Below are positions 16,000 to 24,264 of a stretch of 64,000 nucleotides of DNA, piece after piece. The stretch lies in NCBI RefSeq assembly GCF_028369295.1, contig NZ_JAQMYP010000012.1, positions 62,001 through 126,000 on the forward strand, in the 5' to 3' direction. The position numbers were made by a program, and so were the translations under genes. The DNA is from Streptomyces sp. HD. GTDB taxonomy: Bacteria; Actinomycetota; Actinomycetes; Streptomycetales; Streptomycetaceae. Below the pieces are notes generated by a model, which made no database searches, was not told the DNA's origin, and saw only the letters and a list, made by a program, of their open reading frames with translations. Every line of letters starts with the position of its first letter. Within the stretch, counting starts at the first letter, position 1.

Positions 16000-16608
16000 A
16001 TGGGCGTGGCGATCCGGACGGCGGGGGAAGCGGACCGGGAGCTGGTGATCGGGCTGCTGGACGCGGCGTTCCAGGACGATCCGGTGAGCGGCTGGGTGTT
16101 CCCGGGTGAGGAGCACCGCCGTACCCGGCACCCCGCGCTCATGGCCGCCTTCACCGACATCGTGCTGGCCGACGGCCGCATCGACCTCACCGAGGACGGC
16201 ACGGCCTGTGCGCTGTGGCTGTCCGTACCCGCGCAGGAGCACGGACCCGATCACGGACACGCCGACGACGAGGACCCCGCCCGGCTGCGTGCCGAGGTCG
16301 ACCCGGACAACGAGCGGGTGGAGCAGATCGCCCGGCTGACCTCCGGCATCCACCCCTCCGGCCGCGCGCACGAATACCTGTGGATGATCGCCGTCGATCC
16401 CGGACACCAGGGCCGGGGCCTCGGCACCGCGCTCATCGCCTCGGTCCTCGACCGCTGCGACCAGGACGGCCTGCCCGCCTATCTGGAGGCGAGCAACGCC
16501 CGCAGCCGGAAGCTGTACGAACGCCTCGGCTTCGAGCTCAAGGACCGTCCCCTCGACCTCCCGGACGGCCCCCGGATGTGGCCGATGTGGCGCGAGCCGC
16601 GCGGCTGA
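16000..16608 (+). CDS. GNAT-family N-acetyltransferase
   Basis: The 202-residue protein carries the acetyl-CoA-binding motif A of GNATs in MIAVDPGHQGRGLGTALI (Q/RxxGxG/A) and the motif B region YLEASNARSRKLYERLGF. The N-terminal half (GEADRELVIGLLDAAFQDDP) fits the family. The substrate is unknown; similar Streptomyces proteins are common stand-alone acetyltransferases. The ATG is preceded by AAGGGGCGGG. It lies 240 bp downstream of the polyprenyl synthase and is probably transcribed separately. Confidence 0.92.
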   Translation: MGVAIRTAGEADRELVIGLLDAAFQDDPVSGWVFPGEEHRRTRHPALMAAFTDIVLADGRIDLTEDGTACALWLSVPAQEHGPDHGHADDEDPARLRAEVDPDNERVEQIARLTSGIHPSGRAHEYLWMIAVDPGHQGRGLGTALIASVLDRCDQDGLPAYLEASNARSRKLYERLGFELKDRPLDLPDGPRMWPMWREPRG

Positions 16609-16736
16609 GCCCCCCCCTCGCCGCCCGAGTCGACCGGTGCGGCCCGGCGTGGCATGACGCGGCACGACGCTCGGGACTGCCCGCCATTCGGAATGCCATC
16701 TCTTACTTCCGCCCGGTACCGAAACGCCCTTGCAAC

Positions 16737-16782
16737 CACTACAGGCGAAGTAGTACAACTAAAGCACTACAGACGAAGTGGT
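16737..16782. repeat. Direct repeat of an 18-bp partly palindromic element (candidate operator)
   Basis: CACTACAGGCGAAGTAGT (16737-16754) and CACTACAGACGAAGTGGT (16765-16782) match at 16 of 18 positions and are 28 bp apart. Each has inverted ends (ACTAC...GTAGT). They lie 28-73 bp upstream of the TTG start of the reductase gene, in a stretch less GC-rich than its surroundings. Position and symmetry suggest a regulator-binding site close to the promoter; no regulator gene is adjacent. Confidence 0.65.
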
Positions 16783-16809
16783 TGACCATCCTGCGAAAGA
16801 GAGACCGGC

Positions 16810-17394
16810 TTGCGAAAGCTCACGTACTTCATCGCCTGCTCGATCGACGGGTTCATCGGGGACCCGAGCGGAGACGCGTCGGCGATGCTCGCCTTCATCG
16901 ACGAGGAGTACCTCGCCTTCCTCAAGGGCGAATACCCGGAGACCCTGCCGACCCACGGCCGTCGGGCACTGGGCCTCGAAGGTCTGGAGAACAAGGGATT
17001 CGACACGATCATCCAGGGCCGGCGCAGCTACGATCTGGCCCTGAAGGAGGGCATCACCAGCCCCTACGCCCATCTGCGCGAGTACGTCGCCTCGCGCAGC
17101 CTGACCGAGTCGCCCGATCCGAACGTCGAGATCGTCGGCGACGACCTGGTCGCCAAGGTGCGCGAACTCAAGGCCGAGGACGGCGACTTGGGCATCTACC
17201 TGTGCGGCGGCTCGCAGATCGCGGGTGAACTGATCGACGAGATCGACGAGCTCGTCATCAAGACCTACCCCATCGTGTACGGCACGGGCATGCCGATGTT
17301 CGGCTCGGGCCTCGCCGTCACGGAGTTCACCTTCGACGGGGTGCGGACGTTCGGCAACGGCGTCGTGGTTCGTACGTACAGCAGGAAGCGCTGA
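16810..17394 (+). CDS. Dihydrofolate reductase-family protein (RibD C-terminal-like)
   Basis: The 194-residue protein starts MRKLTYFIACSIDGFIGDPSG, the classical start of the DHFR/RibD-C reductase fold. FDTIIQGRRSYDLAL and DLGIYLCGGSQIAGELIDEIDE complete the NADPH-binding core. Stand-alone members are common in actinobacteria and their substrates are mostly unknown, so true dihydrofolate reductase activity should not be assumed. The start is TTG at 16810, with GAAAGAGAGA upstream. Two 18-bp repeats precede it and may control it. Confidence 0.9.
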   Translation: MRKLTYFIACSIDGFIGDPSGDASAMLAFIDEEYLAFLKGEYPETLPTHGRRALGLEGLENKGFDTIIQGRRSYDLALKEGITSPYAHLREYVASRSLTESPDPNVEIVGDDLVAKVRELKAEDGDLGIYLCGGSQIAGELIDEIDELVIKTYPIVYGTGMPMFGSGLAVTEFTFDGVRTFGNGVVVRTYSRKR

Positions 17395-17420
17395 GCGGTC
17401 TCCCGCCCTACTCTGAGGGC

Positions 17421-17642
17421 ATGGGCAGCCAAGAGCATGTCTGTCCCGACTGCGGACAGCCCGTCGACACGGTCGTCAAGCGCCACAAGACGCTGGGCGC
17501 GTGGGTCCCCACCTGGGTGGGCGGCCCGTGCAGGAACCCCGACTGCGAGGCGTACGCCGAGGAAGGCGCCGAGCACGAGGAGAAGCACGGGCGGCCGGAG
17601 CGGCCCGAACAGCCCGAGACACCCGCCGCGGAAAAATCCTGA
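17421..17642 (+). CDS. Small zinc-ribbon-like protein, hypothetical
   Basis: The 73-residue protein has a CPDCG knuckle (residues 8-12) and a second pair in GPCRNPDCEAY, which gives a possible C4 zinc ribbon. The C-terminus is a charged, disordered tail rich in Glu/Pro/Lys (EEKHGRPERPEQPETP). The codon pattern follows the genome bias. Function unknown. It lies 26 bp after the reductase gene. Confidence 0.65.
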   Translation: MGSQEHVCPDCGQPVDTVVKRHKTLGAWVPTWVGGPCRNPDCEAYAEEGAEHEEKHGRPERPEQPETPAAEKS

Positions 17643-17738
17643 ACCCCCTGTCGAGAATCCCGGTCCGGCTCCGACGTCCCCTGTGAGAGCCGCCCACCAC
17701 GGGCGGCCCGAGCCGACGGAAACCGAAGGAGCGGACTG

Positions 17739-18152
17739 ATGAAGTACCTGGTCATGGTGCAGGGCTCGCAGGCGGACTACGAGGCGATGCAGGGCAAGGG
17801 GTCCGAGCACTCCGTGGCCTGGAGCCAGGAGGACGTCCAGGCGATGTACGCCTTCATGCAGGCCCTCAACGACGACCTCGCCGAGACCGGCGAGATGATC
17901 GACGGACACGGGCTGGCCGAGCCTGCGAAGACCCGGCACGTCACGCTGGGCGACGACGGCAAGGCGGTGATCACCGACGGGCCGTACGGCGAGACCAAGG
18001 AGCTGCTGGCCGGCTACTGGGTCCTGGACTGCGCGAGCCTGGAACGGGTCACGGAGATCGCCGAGCGTGTCCTGCAGTGCCCCCAGCCCGCCGGAGCCTC
18101 CGTGTACCCGGTGGTGATCCGGCCCATCGACGACGGCTCCGGGGACGTCTGA
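17739..18152 (+). CDS. YciI/DGPF-domain protein
   Basis: The 137-residue protein begins MKYLVMVQGSQADYEAM and contains VITDGPYGETKELLAGYWVLD, the DGPF/YCII motif region (a ferredoxin-like alpha-beta domain). Proteins of this type are regularly encoded beside ECF42-type sigma factors, exactly as here, where the sigma gene starts 47 bp downstream. The biochemical role of DGPF proteins is not established; they are thought to be targets or accessory proteins of the sigma factor. A GGAG-type site precedes the ATG. Confidence 0.93.
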   Translation: MKYLVMVQGSQADYEAMQGKGSEHSVAWSQEDVQAMYAFMQALNDDLAETGEMIDGHGLAEPAKTRHVTLGDDGKAVITDGPYGETKELLAGYWVLDCASLERVTEIAERVLQCPQPAGASVYPVVIRPIDDGSGDV

Positions 18153-18199
18153 GCCGTACGAGTGAGCCGTACGAGCCCCGCAGGAGCGCCACACCCGAC

Positions 18200-19426
18200 A
18201 TGGGCACCACACCCGAGACCGAGGACCTGCTGCGCCGCCACGCGCCGCAGGTCCTCGGCGCGCTGGTGCGACGGTACGGCCACTTCGACAGCGCCGAGGA
18301 GGCCGTACAGGAGGCGCTGCTCGCGGCGGCCGAGCAGTGGCCGCGGACCGGGGTCCCGGACAACCCGCGCGGCTGGCTGATCAAGGTGGGGGCACGTCGG
18401 CTGACCGACATGCTGCGGGCGGAGGAGGCGCGCCGGGCCCGGGAGGAGAAGGTCGCGGCGCTGTCGCCGCGGGATGCCTTCACGGCCCCGCCGCCCGGCG
18501 CGGACCGCGCTCCCCGTGAGGACGACACCCTCACCCTGCTCTTCCTCTGCTGCCACCCGGACCTGACCCCGCCCGCCCAGATCGCCCTCACCCTGCGCGC
18601 CGTCGGCGGCCTGACCACGGCGGAGATCGCCCGTGCGCACCTGGTGCCCGAGGCGACGATGGCCCAGCGGATCAGCCGGGCCAAGCAGAAGGTCCGCGGG
18701 GTGCGCTTCGGGCGGCCCGACAACTGGGAGGACCGGTTGCCCGCGGTCCTGCAGACCCTGTACCTGATCTTCAACGAGGGCTATACGGCGACCTCGGGTG
18801 CGAGCCTGCAGCGGCGGGACCTCGCCGGTGAGGCGATCCGGCTGACCCGCACGGTCCACCGGCTCCTCCCCGACCACGGCGAGGTGGCCGGCCTGCTCGC
18901 CCTGATGCTGCTCACCGACGCCCGCCGCGACGCGCGCACCGGCCCGCACGGGGAGCTCGTCCCGCTCGACGAGCAGGACCGCGACCGCTGGGACAGGACC
19001 GCCATCGACGAGGGCGTCGCCCTGGTCACCCGTGCCCTCTCCCGGGGCCACGCGGGCCCGTACCAACTGCGTGCCGCCATCGCCGCCGTCCACGACGAGG
19101 CGCCGTCCGCGCAGGAGACCGACTGGCAGGAGATCCTCGGCCTCTACGACGTCCTGACGCGCCTCGTGCCCGGTCCCGTCGAGCGTCTCAACCGCGCGGT
19201 CGCCGTCGCCATGGTCCGGGGGCCGCGTGCCGGACTGGCGGAACTGGGCGAGCTGGAGGACGAGTTGGGCGCCGGACACCGGCTGGACGCGGTCCGCGGT
19301 CATCTGCTGGAGCGGGCGGGCGCGTACGACGAGGCGCGCACCGCCTACGAGGCCGCGGCCGACAAGACCCTGAGCCTGCCGGAGCAGCGCTATCTGCACG
19401 CGCGGGCGGCCCGGCTGAGGCCGTAA
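18200..19426 (+). CDS. ECF sigma factor with C-terminal TPR-like extension (ECF42 group)
   Basis: The 408-residue protein has sigma region 2 (HFDSAEEAVQEALLAAAEQWP, NPRGWLIKVGARRLTDMLR) and region 4 (FLCCHPDLTPPAQIALTLR, LTTAEIARAHLVPEATMAQR). About 220 extra C-terminal residues follow (LYLIFNEGYTATSG..., AGAYDEARTAYEAA), forming a TPR-like helical domain. This is the hallmark of ECF42, which has no anti-sigma factor. The extension is thought to control activity. Pairing with the upstream DGPF gene supports the class. The ATG has a rather distant GGAG. Confidence 0.93.
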   Translation: MGTTPETEDLLRRHAPQVLGALVRRYGHFDSAEEAVQEALLAAAEQWPRTGVPDNPRGWLIKVGARRLTDMLRAEEARRAREEKVAALSPRDAFTAPPPGADRAPREDDTLTLLFLCCHPDLTPPAQIALTLRAVGGLTTAEIARAHLVPEATMAQRISRAKQKVRGVRFGRPDNWEDRLPAVLQTLYLIFNEGYTATSGASLQRRDLAGEAIRLTRTVHRLLPDHGEVAGLLALMLLTDARRDARTGPHGELVPLDEQDRDRWDRTAIDEGVALVTRALSRGHAGPYQLRAAIAAVHDEAPSAQETDWQEILGLYDVLTRLVPGPVERLNRAVAVAMVRGPRAGLAELGELEDELGAGHRLDAVRGHLLERAGAYDEARTAYEAAADKTLSLPEQRYLHARAARLRP

Positions 19427-19435
19427 CCTCGGCCC

Positions 19436-19768
19436 ATGCCCGAACACACGTACATCCTGCACATCACCGAACGCTCCCTGTGGGACGCGGCCCGCGAGCG
19501 CGGCACGTACGAGATGTCGACGCGTGGTCGCACCCTCCAGGAGGAAGGCTTCATCCACTGCTCGACCCGCGCCCAGCTCCCGACCGTGGCCGCCTTCCTG
19601 TACGGCTCCTACGACGGCCCCGACGAACTGGTGGTGCTGGTCGTGGACCCGGCACGGCTCGACGTGCCGCTGAAGTACGAGGAGCCGGAGCCCGGGAGCG
19701 AGGAGTTCCCGCATGTGTACGGGCCGATCCCGGTGGACGCGGTGGTGGCCGTGGAGCCGTGGAGGTGA
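19436..19768 (+). CDS. DUF952-family protein
   Basis: The 110-residue protein begins HTYILHITERSLWDAA and contains EGFIHCSTRAQLPTVAAFLY and HVYGPIPVDAVVAVEPW, all characteristic of DUF952. The family is related in fold to ADP-ribosyltransferase-like/PUA-like small enzymes, and its function is unknown. It lies 9 bp after the ECF42 gene. Its TGA overlaps the GTG of the next small gene, which suggests translational coupling. Confidence 0.92.
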   Translation: MPEHTYILHITERSLWDAARERGTYEMSTRGRTLQEEGFIHCSTRAQLPTVAAFLYGSYDGPDELVVLVVDPARLDVPLKYEEPEPGSEEFPHVYGPIPVDAVVAVEPWR

Positions 19769-19995
19769 CGGGACGACGCCGGTTATGGCGGTGGGGCGTG
19801 GTCGCGTGGGTGATCGTCGTGGCCGTCGCGGGCGCCGCGACGCTCTGGCTCCAGGACTCGGCCGAACCGCCGGGACCGTACAGCTGGCAGGAGGCCAGTC
19901 CGTCGGCCACGCTGCCGGAGGGGTGGGAGTCGGCCTGCGCGGACGCCACGCCGGATGAGAACGGCCAGAAGCTCTGCTTCATCAGGACGCGCTAG
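19765..19995 (+). CDS. Small single-pass membrane protein, hypothetical
   Basis: The GTG overlaps the previous stop (GTGA), with GGAGG just upstream. The 76-residue protein has a basic start (VTGRRRLWRW), one hydrophobic helix (GVVAWVIVVAVAGAATLWL, residues about 12-30), and an extracellular-type tail containing two cysteines (ESACADATPDENGQKLCF) that could form a disulfide. It is not recognised as a family. Confidence 0.7.
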   Translation: MTGRRRLWRWGVVAWVIVVAVAGAATLWLQDSAEPPGPYSWQEASPSATLPEGWESACADATPDENGQKLCFIRTR

Positions 19996-20054
19996 ACGAC
20001 GTGCTGGACAGGGCCGGGTGGCCGGGGGGCTGGGTGGTCGGGTCGGCCAGTGGC

Positions 20055-20849
20055 CTAAGGGGTCTGGGGCCGGGGCAGTCCGCCCGTCTCCGGGTCCCGT
20101 CCCGTCAGGCAGTACACGCCGCCCGCCGGGTCGCGCATCACCGTCCAGTGGGCGCCCCGGGTGACGAAGGTCGCGCCCAGCTCCTCGTGCCGGGCGCGGG
20201 TCGCCGCGATGTCCGCACAGGCCAGGTCCAGGTGGGCGGAGGCACGCCGCTCCTCACCTGGCCGCTCCCCACCGGGCCGCTCCCCACCTGTCCCCTCCTC
20301 GCCGAGCCGCTGGAGCAGGATGCGGACCGGCATCCCGGGCGGCGGCTTGAGCACATGGAACTCGGGGAGGGAGCCCGGCGCCGACTCCCAGCCGTCCAAC
20401 AGGGCGCTCCAGAAGGCGACTTCGGCGCCGTAGAGCGACGGCGGTACGTCGACGCAGACCTGGTCGAGCCGGCTGCCGTGCACCACGGGCGGGCGCACCG
20501 ACTCCCCGTGCCAGGGCACGGCGCAGAACAACTGCCCGGCCGGCGACCGCAGCACTGCCCACCCCTCGTGCTCGGCGGCGACACCCGCGCCCAGCCGGAG
20601 CGCCGACTCCACGCATTCCGGTACGTCGTCCACGGCGAGGTCGAGATGCGCGCCACCGGCGCCCGAGTCGACCCCCTGCGCCTTGACACAGGCGTCGGCC
20701 CCGCCGCCGGGCAGCAGGGTCACGAACTCGCTCTTCGCGCCGCGGAATCCGGACAGCCGGGTCTCCGTCACGGCGGCCCAGAAGGCGTGGGCCCGGCCGA
20801 AGGACGCTGCGGGGCGGTCGATGAAGGCGTACGTCCAGCGGATGGTCAT
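20055..20849 (-). CDS. VOC-superfamily protein (two glyoxalase-like domains)
   Basis: The 264-residue protein contains two vicinal-oxygen-chelate modules. The first has FIDRPAASFGRAHAFWAAVT, HLDLAVDDVPECVESALRLG and WAVLRSPAGQLFCAVP. The second has VDVPPSLYGAEVAFWSALL, HLDLACADIAATRARHEELG and WTVMRDPAGGVYCLTGRDP. Duplicated VOC proteins include dioxygenases, glyoxalase I relatives and antibiotic-resistance proteins; no specific function can be given. It is monocistronic and divergent from the phosphate transporter. Confidence 0.9.
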   Translation of the reverse strand: MTIRWTYAFIDRPAASFGRAHAFWAAVTETRLSGFRGAKSEFVTLLPGGGADACVKAQGVDSGAGGAHLDLAVDDVPECVESALRLGAGVAAEHEGWAVLRSPAGQLFCAVPWHGESVRPPVVHGSRLDQVCVDVPPSLYGAEVAFWSALLDGWESAPGSLPEFHVLKPPPGMPVRILLQRLGEEGTGGERPGGERPGEERRASAHLDLACADIAATRARHEELGATFVTRGAHWTVMRDPAGGVYCLTGRDPETGGLPRPQTP

Positions 20850-20974
20850 GGGGCGATCGTAGATCCGTTCACCATGCCCCATTCGTATAAATCTTACGAT
20901 TCAAGCGCGTGCTCCTGGGACATGCTTTGCCGTCAGTTCCCCGTTTATTGGCCGACCCTTGTTTGCATTGGGGA

Positions 20975-22129
20975 ATGGACCACATCACGTTCCTGGTGGC
21001 GGTCGTCATCGTGACGGCCCTCGCCTTCGACTTCACCAACGGATTCCACGACACGGCGAACGCGATGGCCACGTCCATCGCCACGGGGGCGCTCAAACCG
21101 AGAACGGCCGTGCTCATCAGCGGCATCCTGAACGTCGTCGGCGCCTTCCTGTCCACCGAGGTCGCCAAGACGATCTCCGGTGGCATCGTGGACGACACAC
21201 TCGTCACACCGGGCATGATCTTCGCCGGTCTCGTCGGGGCGATTCTGTGGAATCTGCTCACCTGGCTGGTCGGGCTGCCGTCCAGTTCGTCGCACGCGCT
21301 GTTCGGCGGGCTGATCGGGGCCGTCTGGGTCGGTGCGGGGGCCAACGGCGTGCACTTCGACAAGGTTGTCGAGAAGGTGCTGATCCCGGCGGTGGCCTCG
21401 CCGCTCGTGGCGGGGATCGCGGCACTGCTGGCCACCTACCTGGCGTACAAGGTCACCGCTCGCGCCCGCAAGGAGTCCGTCACCAAGGGCTTCCGCGTCG
21501 GTCAGATCGCCTCGGCCTCGCTCGTCTCCCTGGCCCACGGCACGAACGACGCGCAGAAGACGATGGGCGTCATCACACTGACCCTGATCTCGGCGGGCGC
21601 GCTCGGCCATGACGCGGGCCCGCCCCTGTGGGTCATCGTCTCGGCCGGTCTCGCCATCGGTCTCGGCACCTACCTCGGCGGCTGGCGGATCATCCGCACG
21701 ATGGGCAGGGGCCTGACGGAGATCCAGTCCCCGCAGGGCTTCGCCGCCGAGACGGCGTCCACGACGGTGATCCTCACCTCGGCCCACCTGGGGTTCGCCC
21801 TGTCGACCACGCAGGTCGCCTCCGGCAGCATCCTCGGCGCCGGGCTCGGCCGCCGTCTGGCGGAGGTCCGCTGGGGCGTCGCCGGCCGCATGGTGGTGGC
21901 CTGGCTGGTCACCCTGCCGGCCGCCGCGCTGGTCGGTGGTGTCTCGGCGAGCGTGGTCACGCACGGCGGCAACATCGGTACGGCCGTGGTCGCCCTGGTC
22001 GGCGCCGCCGTCGCCGCCGGCATCGTGTTCGCCTCGCGCCGCAACCCGGTGTCCGCCCACAACGTCAACGACGACCACGAGGTCACGATCCGTGGCACCG
22101 AGCCGGCCAAGGTCGGCACGGCCGCCTGA
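20975..22129 (+). CDS. pit: PiT-family inorganic phosphate transporter
   Basis: The 384-residue membrane protein has the two duplicated PiT signatures FDFTNGFHDTANAMATSI and ASLVSLAHGTNDAQKTMG (GANDVA-like), GLPSSSSHALFGGLIGA, and TTVILTSAHLGFALSTTQVASGSILGAG. Together these predict about ten transmembrane helices. It imports low-affinity metal-phosphate with protons. A gene for a 77-residue membrane protein follows by 34 bp and is probably co-transcribed. No PhoU-like DUF47 gene, the usual partner, is adjacent. The ATG has a short-spaced GGGGA site. Confidence 0.95.
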   Translation: MDHITFLVAVVIVTALAFDFTNGFHDTANAMATSIATGALKPRTAVLISGILNVVGAFLSTEVAKTISGGIVDDTLVTPGMIFAGLVGAILWNLLTWLVGLPSSSSHALFGGLIGAVWVGAGANGVHFDKVVEKVLIPAVASPLVAGIAALLATYLAYKVTARARKESVTKGFRVGQIASASLVSLAHGTNDAQKTMGVITLTLISAGALGHDAGPPLWVIVSAGLAIGLGTYLGGWRIIRTMGRGLTEIQSPQGFAAETASTTVILTSAHLGFALSTTQVASGSILGAGLGRRLAEVRWGVAGRMVVAWLVTLPAAALVGGVSASVVTHGGNIGTAVVALVGAAVAAGIVFASRRNPVSAHNVNDDHEVTIRGTEPAKVGTAA

Positions 22130-22163
22130 GACACAGCCGCCCGAGACAAGGGAAGTTCGCATC

Positions 22164-22397
22164 ATGAGCCTCGACTGGACCGCACTCGGCCAGGTCGCCG
22201 CGGTGAGCCTCGCCGTCACGGTGGCCGTGGTCGCCGTCTTCGCCCTCGGCGTGCTGGGCCTGGCCCGCCACGAAGGGGCGCGCGCGGAGGGCGACGGCAC
22301 GTCCACCCTCGGCTTCGCCCAGGCGGGGCTGTGTTTCCTGGCCTGCGCGGCCGTGGTGGCGTACGGGATCTATCTGATCGTGCCGCAGTTCCACTGA
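22164..22397 (+). CDS. Small two-helix membrane protein downstream of pit
   Basis: The 77-residue protein has two hydrophobic helices (AAVSLAVTVAVVAVFALGVLG and AGLCFLACAAVVAYGIYLIV), separated by an acidic/glycine-rich loop. It looks like the small membrane proteins that routinely follow pit genes in Streptomyces and may be an accessory subunit; this is inference. The ATG follows GGGAAG. A perfect 10-bp tandem duplication (GTTCCACTGA twice, 22388-22407) covers the last codons and the stop. Confidence 0.85.
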   Translation: MSLDWTALGQVAAVSLAVTVAVVAVFALGVLGLARHEGARAEGDGTSTLGFAQAGLCFLACAAVVAYGIYLIVPQFH

Positions 22398-22407
22398 GTT
22401 CCACTGA

Positions 22408-22437
22408 CAGACCCACAGACCCACAGACCCACAGACC
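22408..22437. repeat. 8-bp tandem repeat CAGACCCA
   Basis: Almost four perfect head-to-tail copies of CAGACCCA follow the 10-bp duplication GTTCCACTGA, and further diverged CAGACCGA-type units continue to about 22480. Simple-sequence DNA of this kind is rare in the surrounding genome and lies between convergent genes. Confidence 0.9.
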
Positions 22438-22531
22438 ACGACAGACCGAGAGACCGACAGACCGGCAGGCAGACCGACTGAACCGACGGATCGGCGAAGG
22501 CGTCTTTGGCCAGGGCATCAGAGGTCAGGCA

Positions 22532-23986
22532 TCAGGCGTCCTTCGCCGGCTCCACCCGCTCGTACACCGTCACCCGCCGCCCGCGGACCTGTTCGTCCGC
22601 CACCACCGTGAAGTGCTCCTGCAGTACGGCGGTCTTCGCCTCGTCCCGCTCGTTCGACACCGGCCGGGCCACGTCGGGCGCGTCGGTGACCAGCAGTATC
22701 CGGTGCTGCGCCAGCATCGCGGACCGTATCCGGGCCGGATCCGCCTCCTCGCCCTTCAACGTCCCCGACGCCACGGGGCTCTGCGCCAGCGCTATGTCCC
22801 GCAGGCCGGTGAAGTGGCCGGGGGAGACGAGCGCGGTGTCGCGCCGGGCCGCAGGCAGGAACACCACCGCGTCCCCGCCCTCCTTGAGCCGCCGTACGTC
22901 CTCCGCTATCGCCAGGACGTCGTCCACCCGGCTGGCCGGGGACCGCTTCGCCAGCGCCTGTGGCAACAACGCCGCCACCGCCACGGCGACCACCGCCGGG
23001 ACGAGCCACAGCGACGCCCTGGGGAACCTGGGCCGGGTCGCCCGTACGGCAGTCCCCAGCGCCGTACCGATCAGCAGGGCCAGACCGAGCATGCTGAACA
23101 GGACGTAGCGGTCCAGGAAGAGCGGCCGGAACAGGGAGAGGCCGAGGAGGCAGAGCTGCGGCACCGCCAGCAGCGGCAGCGCCACGGCCGCCACCGACAG
23201 CCGCTTCTCGCGCGGCCGGTCCAGCAGGGCCCCGAGGCCGCCGAGGGCCAGCAGGATCGCCGGGCCGATCAGCATGTGCCAGGTCAACGGGGGGATCCAG
23301 GAGACCTGGTTGGACTGGCGGCGGCTGAACAGGATCAACGGCGCCACGGCCGCCACCGCGAGCGTCGCGGCCACGGCCCAGCGCACCCGGGTTCCGCGCC
23401 GGGCCCGCGTCCACAGCAGGGTCGCCAGGTGCGCGGGCAGGATCAGCAGCGACAGCCAGTTGAGCAGCCCGCACACCGCGACCGTGCCCGCGTAGGCGGC
23501 CCAGTGCCGGGTACGGCCACGCCCCTGAAGGACGGTCACCAGGAGCAGCGTCGAGATGCCGGCCCCGGCCGTGACGAGCGCGTACGGGCGGCCCTCCTGC
23601 AGATAGAACTGCACGGCCGGAAGCAGCCCGAACGCCAGCCCTCCCGCCAGACCCGCCCAAACTCCGGCCAGCCGCCCGCCGATGACGGTGACGCAGGCCG
23701 CCGCCACCGCCGTGGCCAGCACGGAGGGCAGCCGAAGGGTGGTGGTACCGGCCCCGAAGCACTCGAAGAGCCCGTGCATCAGCAGGTAGTAGAGCCCGTG
23801 TACGGCGTCGACCTGCCCCAGCATGTGCCAGATGTCGGCGGCGGACCGACCGGCCACCTGCCAGGTCGCGGCCTCGTCCCGCCACACGCTGTCCTGCCGG
23901 GAGAGCCCCCACAGGCCGAGGGCGAGGGTCCAGAGCACGGGGATCGGCCAGAGGGGCGGGCGGTGCCTCAAGCGAGCGTTCTCCAA
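22532..23986 (-). CDS. Polytopic membrane glycosyltransferase, GT39/ArnT-like
   Basis: The 484-residue protein has about ten transmembrane segments. The first luminal loop carries the acidic pair in SVWRDEAATWQVA, like the DE motif of PMT/ArnT-family (GT-C) enzymes, followed by GLYYLLMHGLFECFG and RLPSVLATAV. The C-terminal hydrophilic part (DVLAIAEDVRRLKEGGDAV) is a soluble extracytoplasmic domain. GT-C enzymes transfer sugars from polyprenyl-phosphate donors at the outer face of the membrane; acceptor and donor are unknown here. The start is TTG at 23986 without a good ribosome site, so the true start may be elsewhere. Confidence 0.87.
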   Translation of the reverse strand: MENARLRHRPPLWPIPVLWTLALGLWGLSRQDSVWRDEAATWQVAGRSAADIWHMLGQVDAVHGLYYLLMHGLFECFGAGTTTLRLPSVLATAVAAACVTVIGGRLAGVWAGLAGGLAFGLLPAVQFYLQEGRPYALVTAGAGISTLLLVTVLQGRGRTRHWAAYAGTVAVCGLLNWLSLLILPAHLATLLWTRARRGTRVRWAVAATLAVAAVAPLILFSRRQSNQVSWIPPLTWHMLIGPAILLALGGLGALLDRPREKRLSVAAVALPLLAVPQLCLLGLSLFRPLFLDRYVLFSMLGLALLIGTALGTAVRATRPRFPRASLWLVPAVVAVAVAALLPQALAKRSPASRVDDVLAIAEDVRRLKEGGDAVVFLPAARRDTALVSPGHFTGLRDIALAQSPVASGTLKGEEADPARIRSAMLAQHRILLVTDAPDVARPVSNERDEAKTAVLQEHFTVVADEQVRGRRVTVYERVEPAKDA

Positions 23987-24264
23987 GGGATCGACATCCG
24001 GTCCGGCGGGGGCCGGGCCGCCGGTGATGTGATCTCACTCGCCCGCTGTCACAGGGCACACCGAAAACCGCCTCGACCGCAAAGGTCGAGACGGGATCTG
24101 AGTACCGCTCAGCTTCCCCCGAGAGCCCACCGGTTCTGGAGTGCACATGACCAGGTGGACACGCCAGAACCTACGTGACGTGAACAACCCGCGGCCACCG
24201 AGGACCGCGTGAACACAATCACCGCGAACCGAGGGAACCTCACGCCCGCCAAACCGTCCGGGTA
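23987..24264. other. Intergenic region between the GT39-like gene and sodN 3' end
   Basis: No gene is supported. The region includes a perfect inverted repeat CTCGACC-GCAAA-GGTCGAG at 24072-24090, which could be an operator or hairpin upstream of the GT39-like gene. Confidence 0.5.

Noticed and set aside
22331..24178. Plus-strand 615-codon frame opposite the GT39-like gene
   Set aside because: Composition is that of a shadow frame (Arg/Gln/His/Pro-rich, no hydrophobic helices), whereas the minus strand has regular transmembrane segments.
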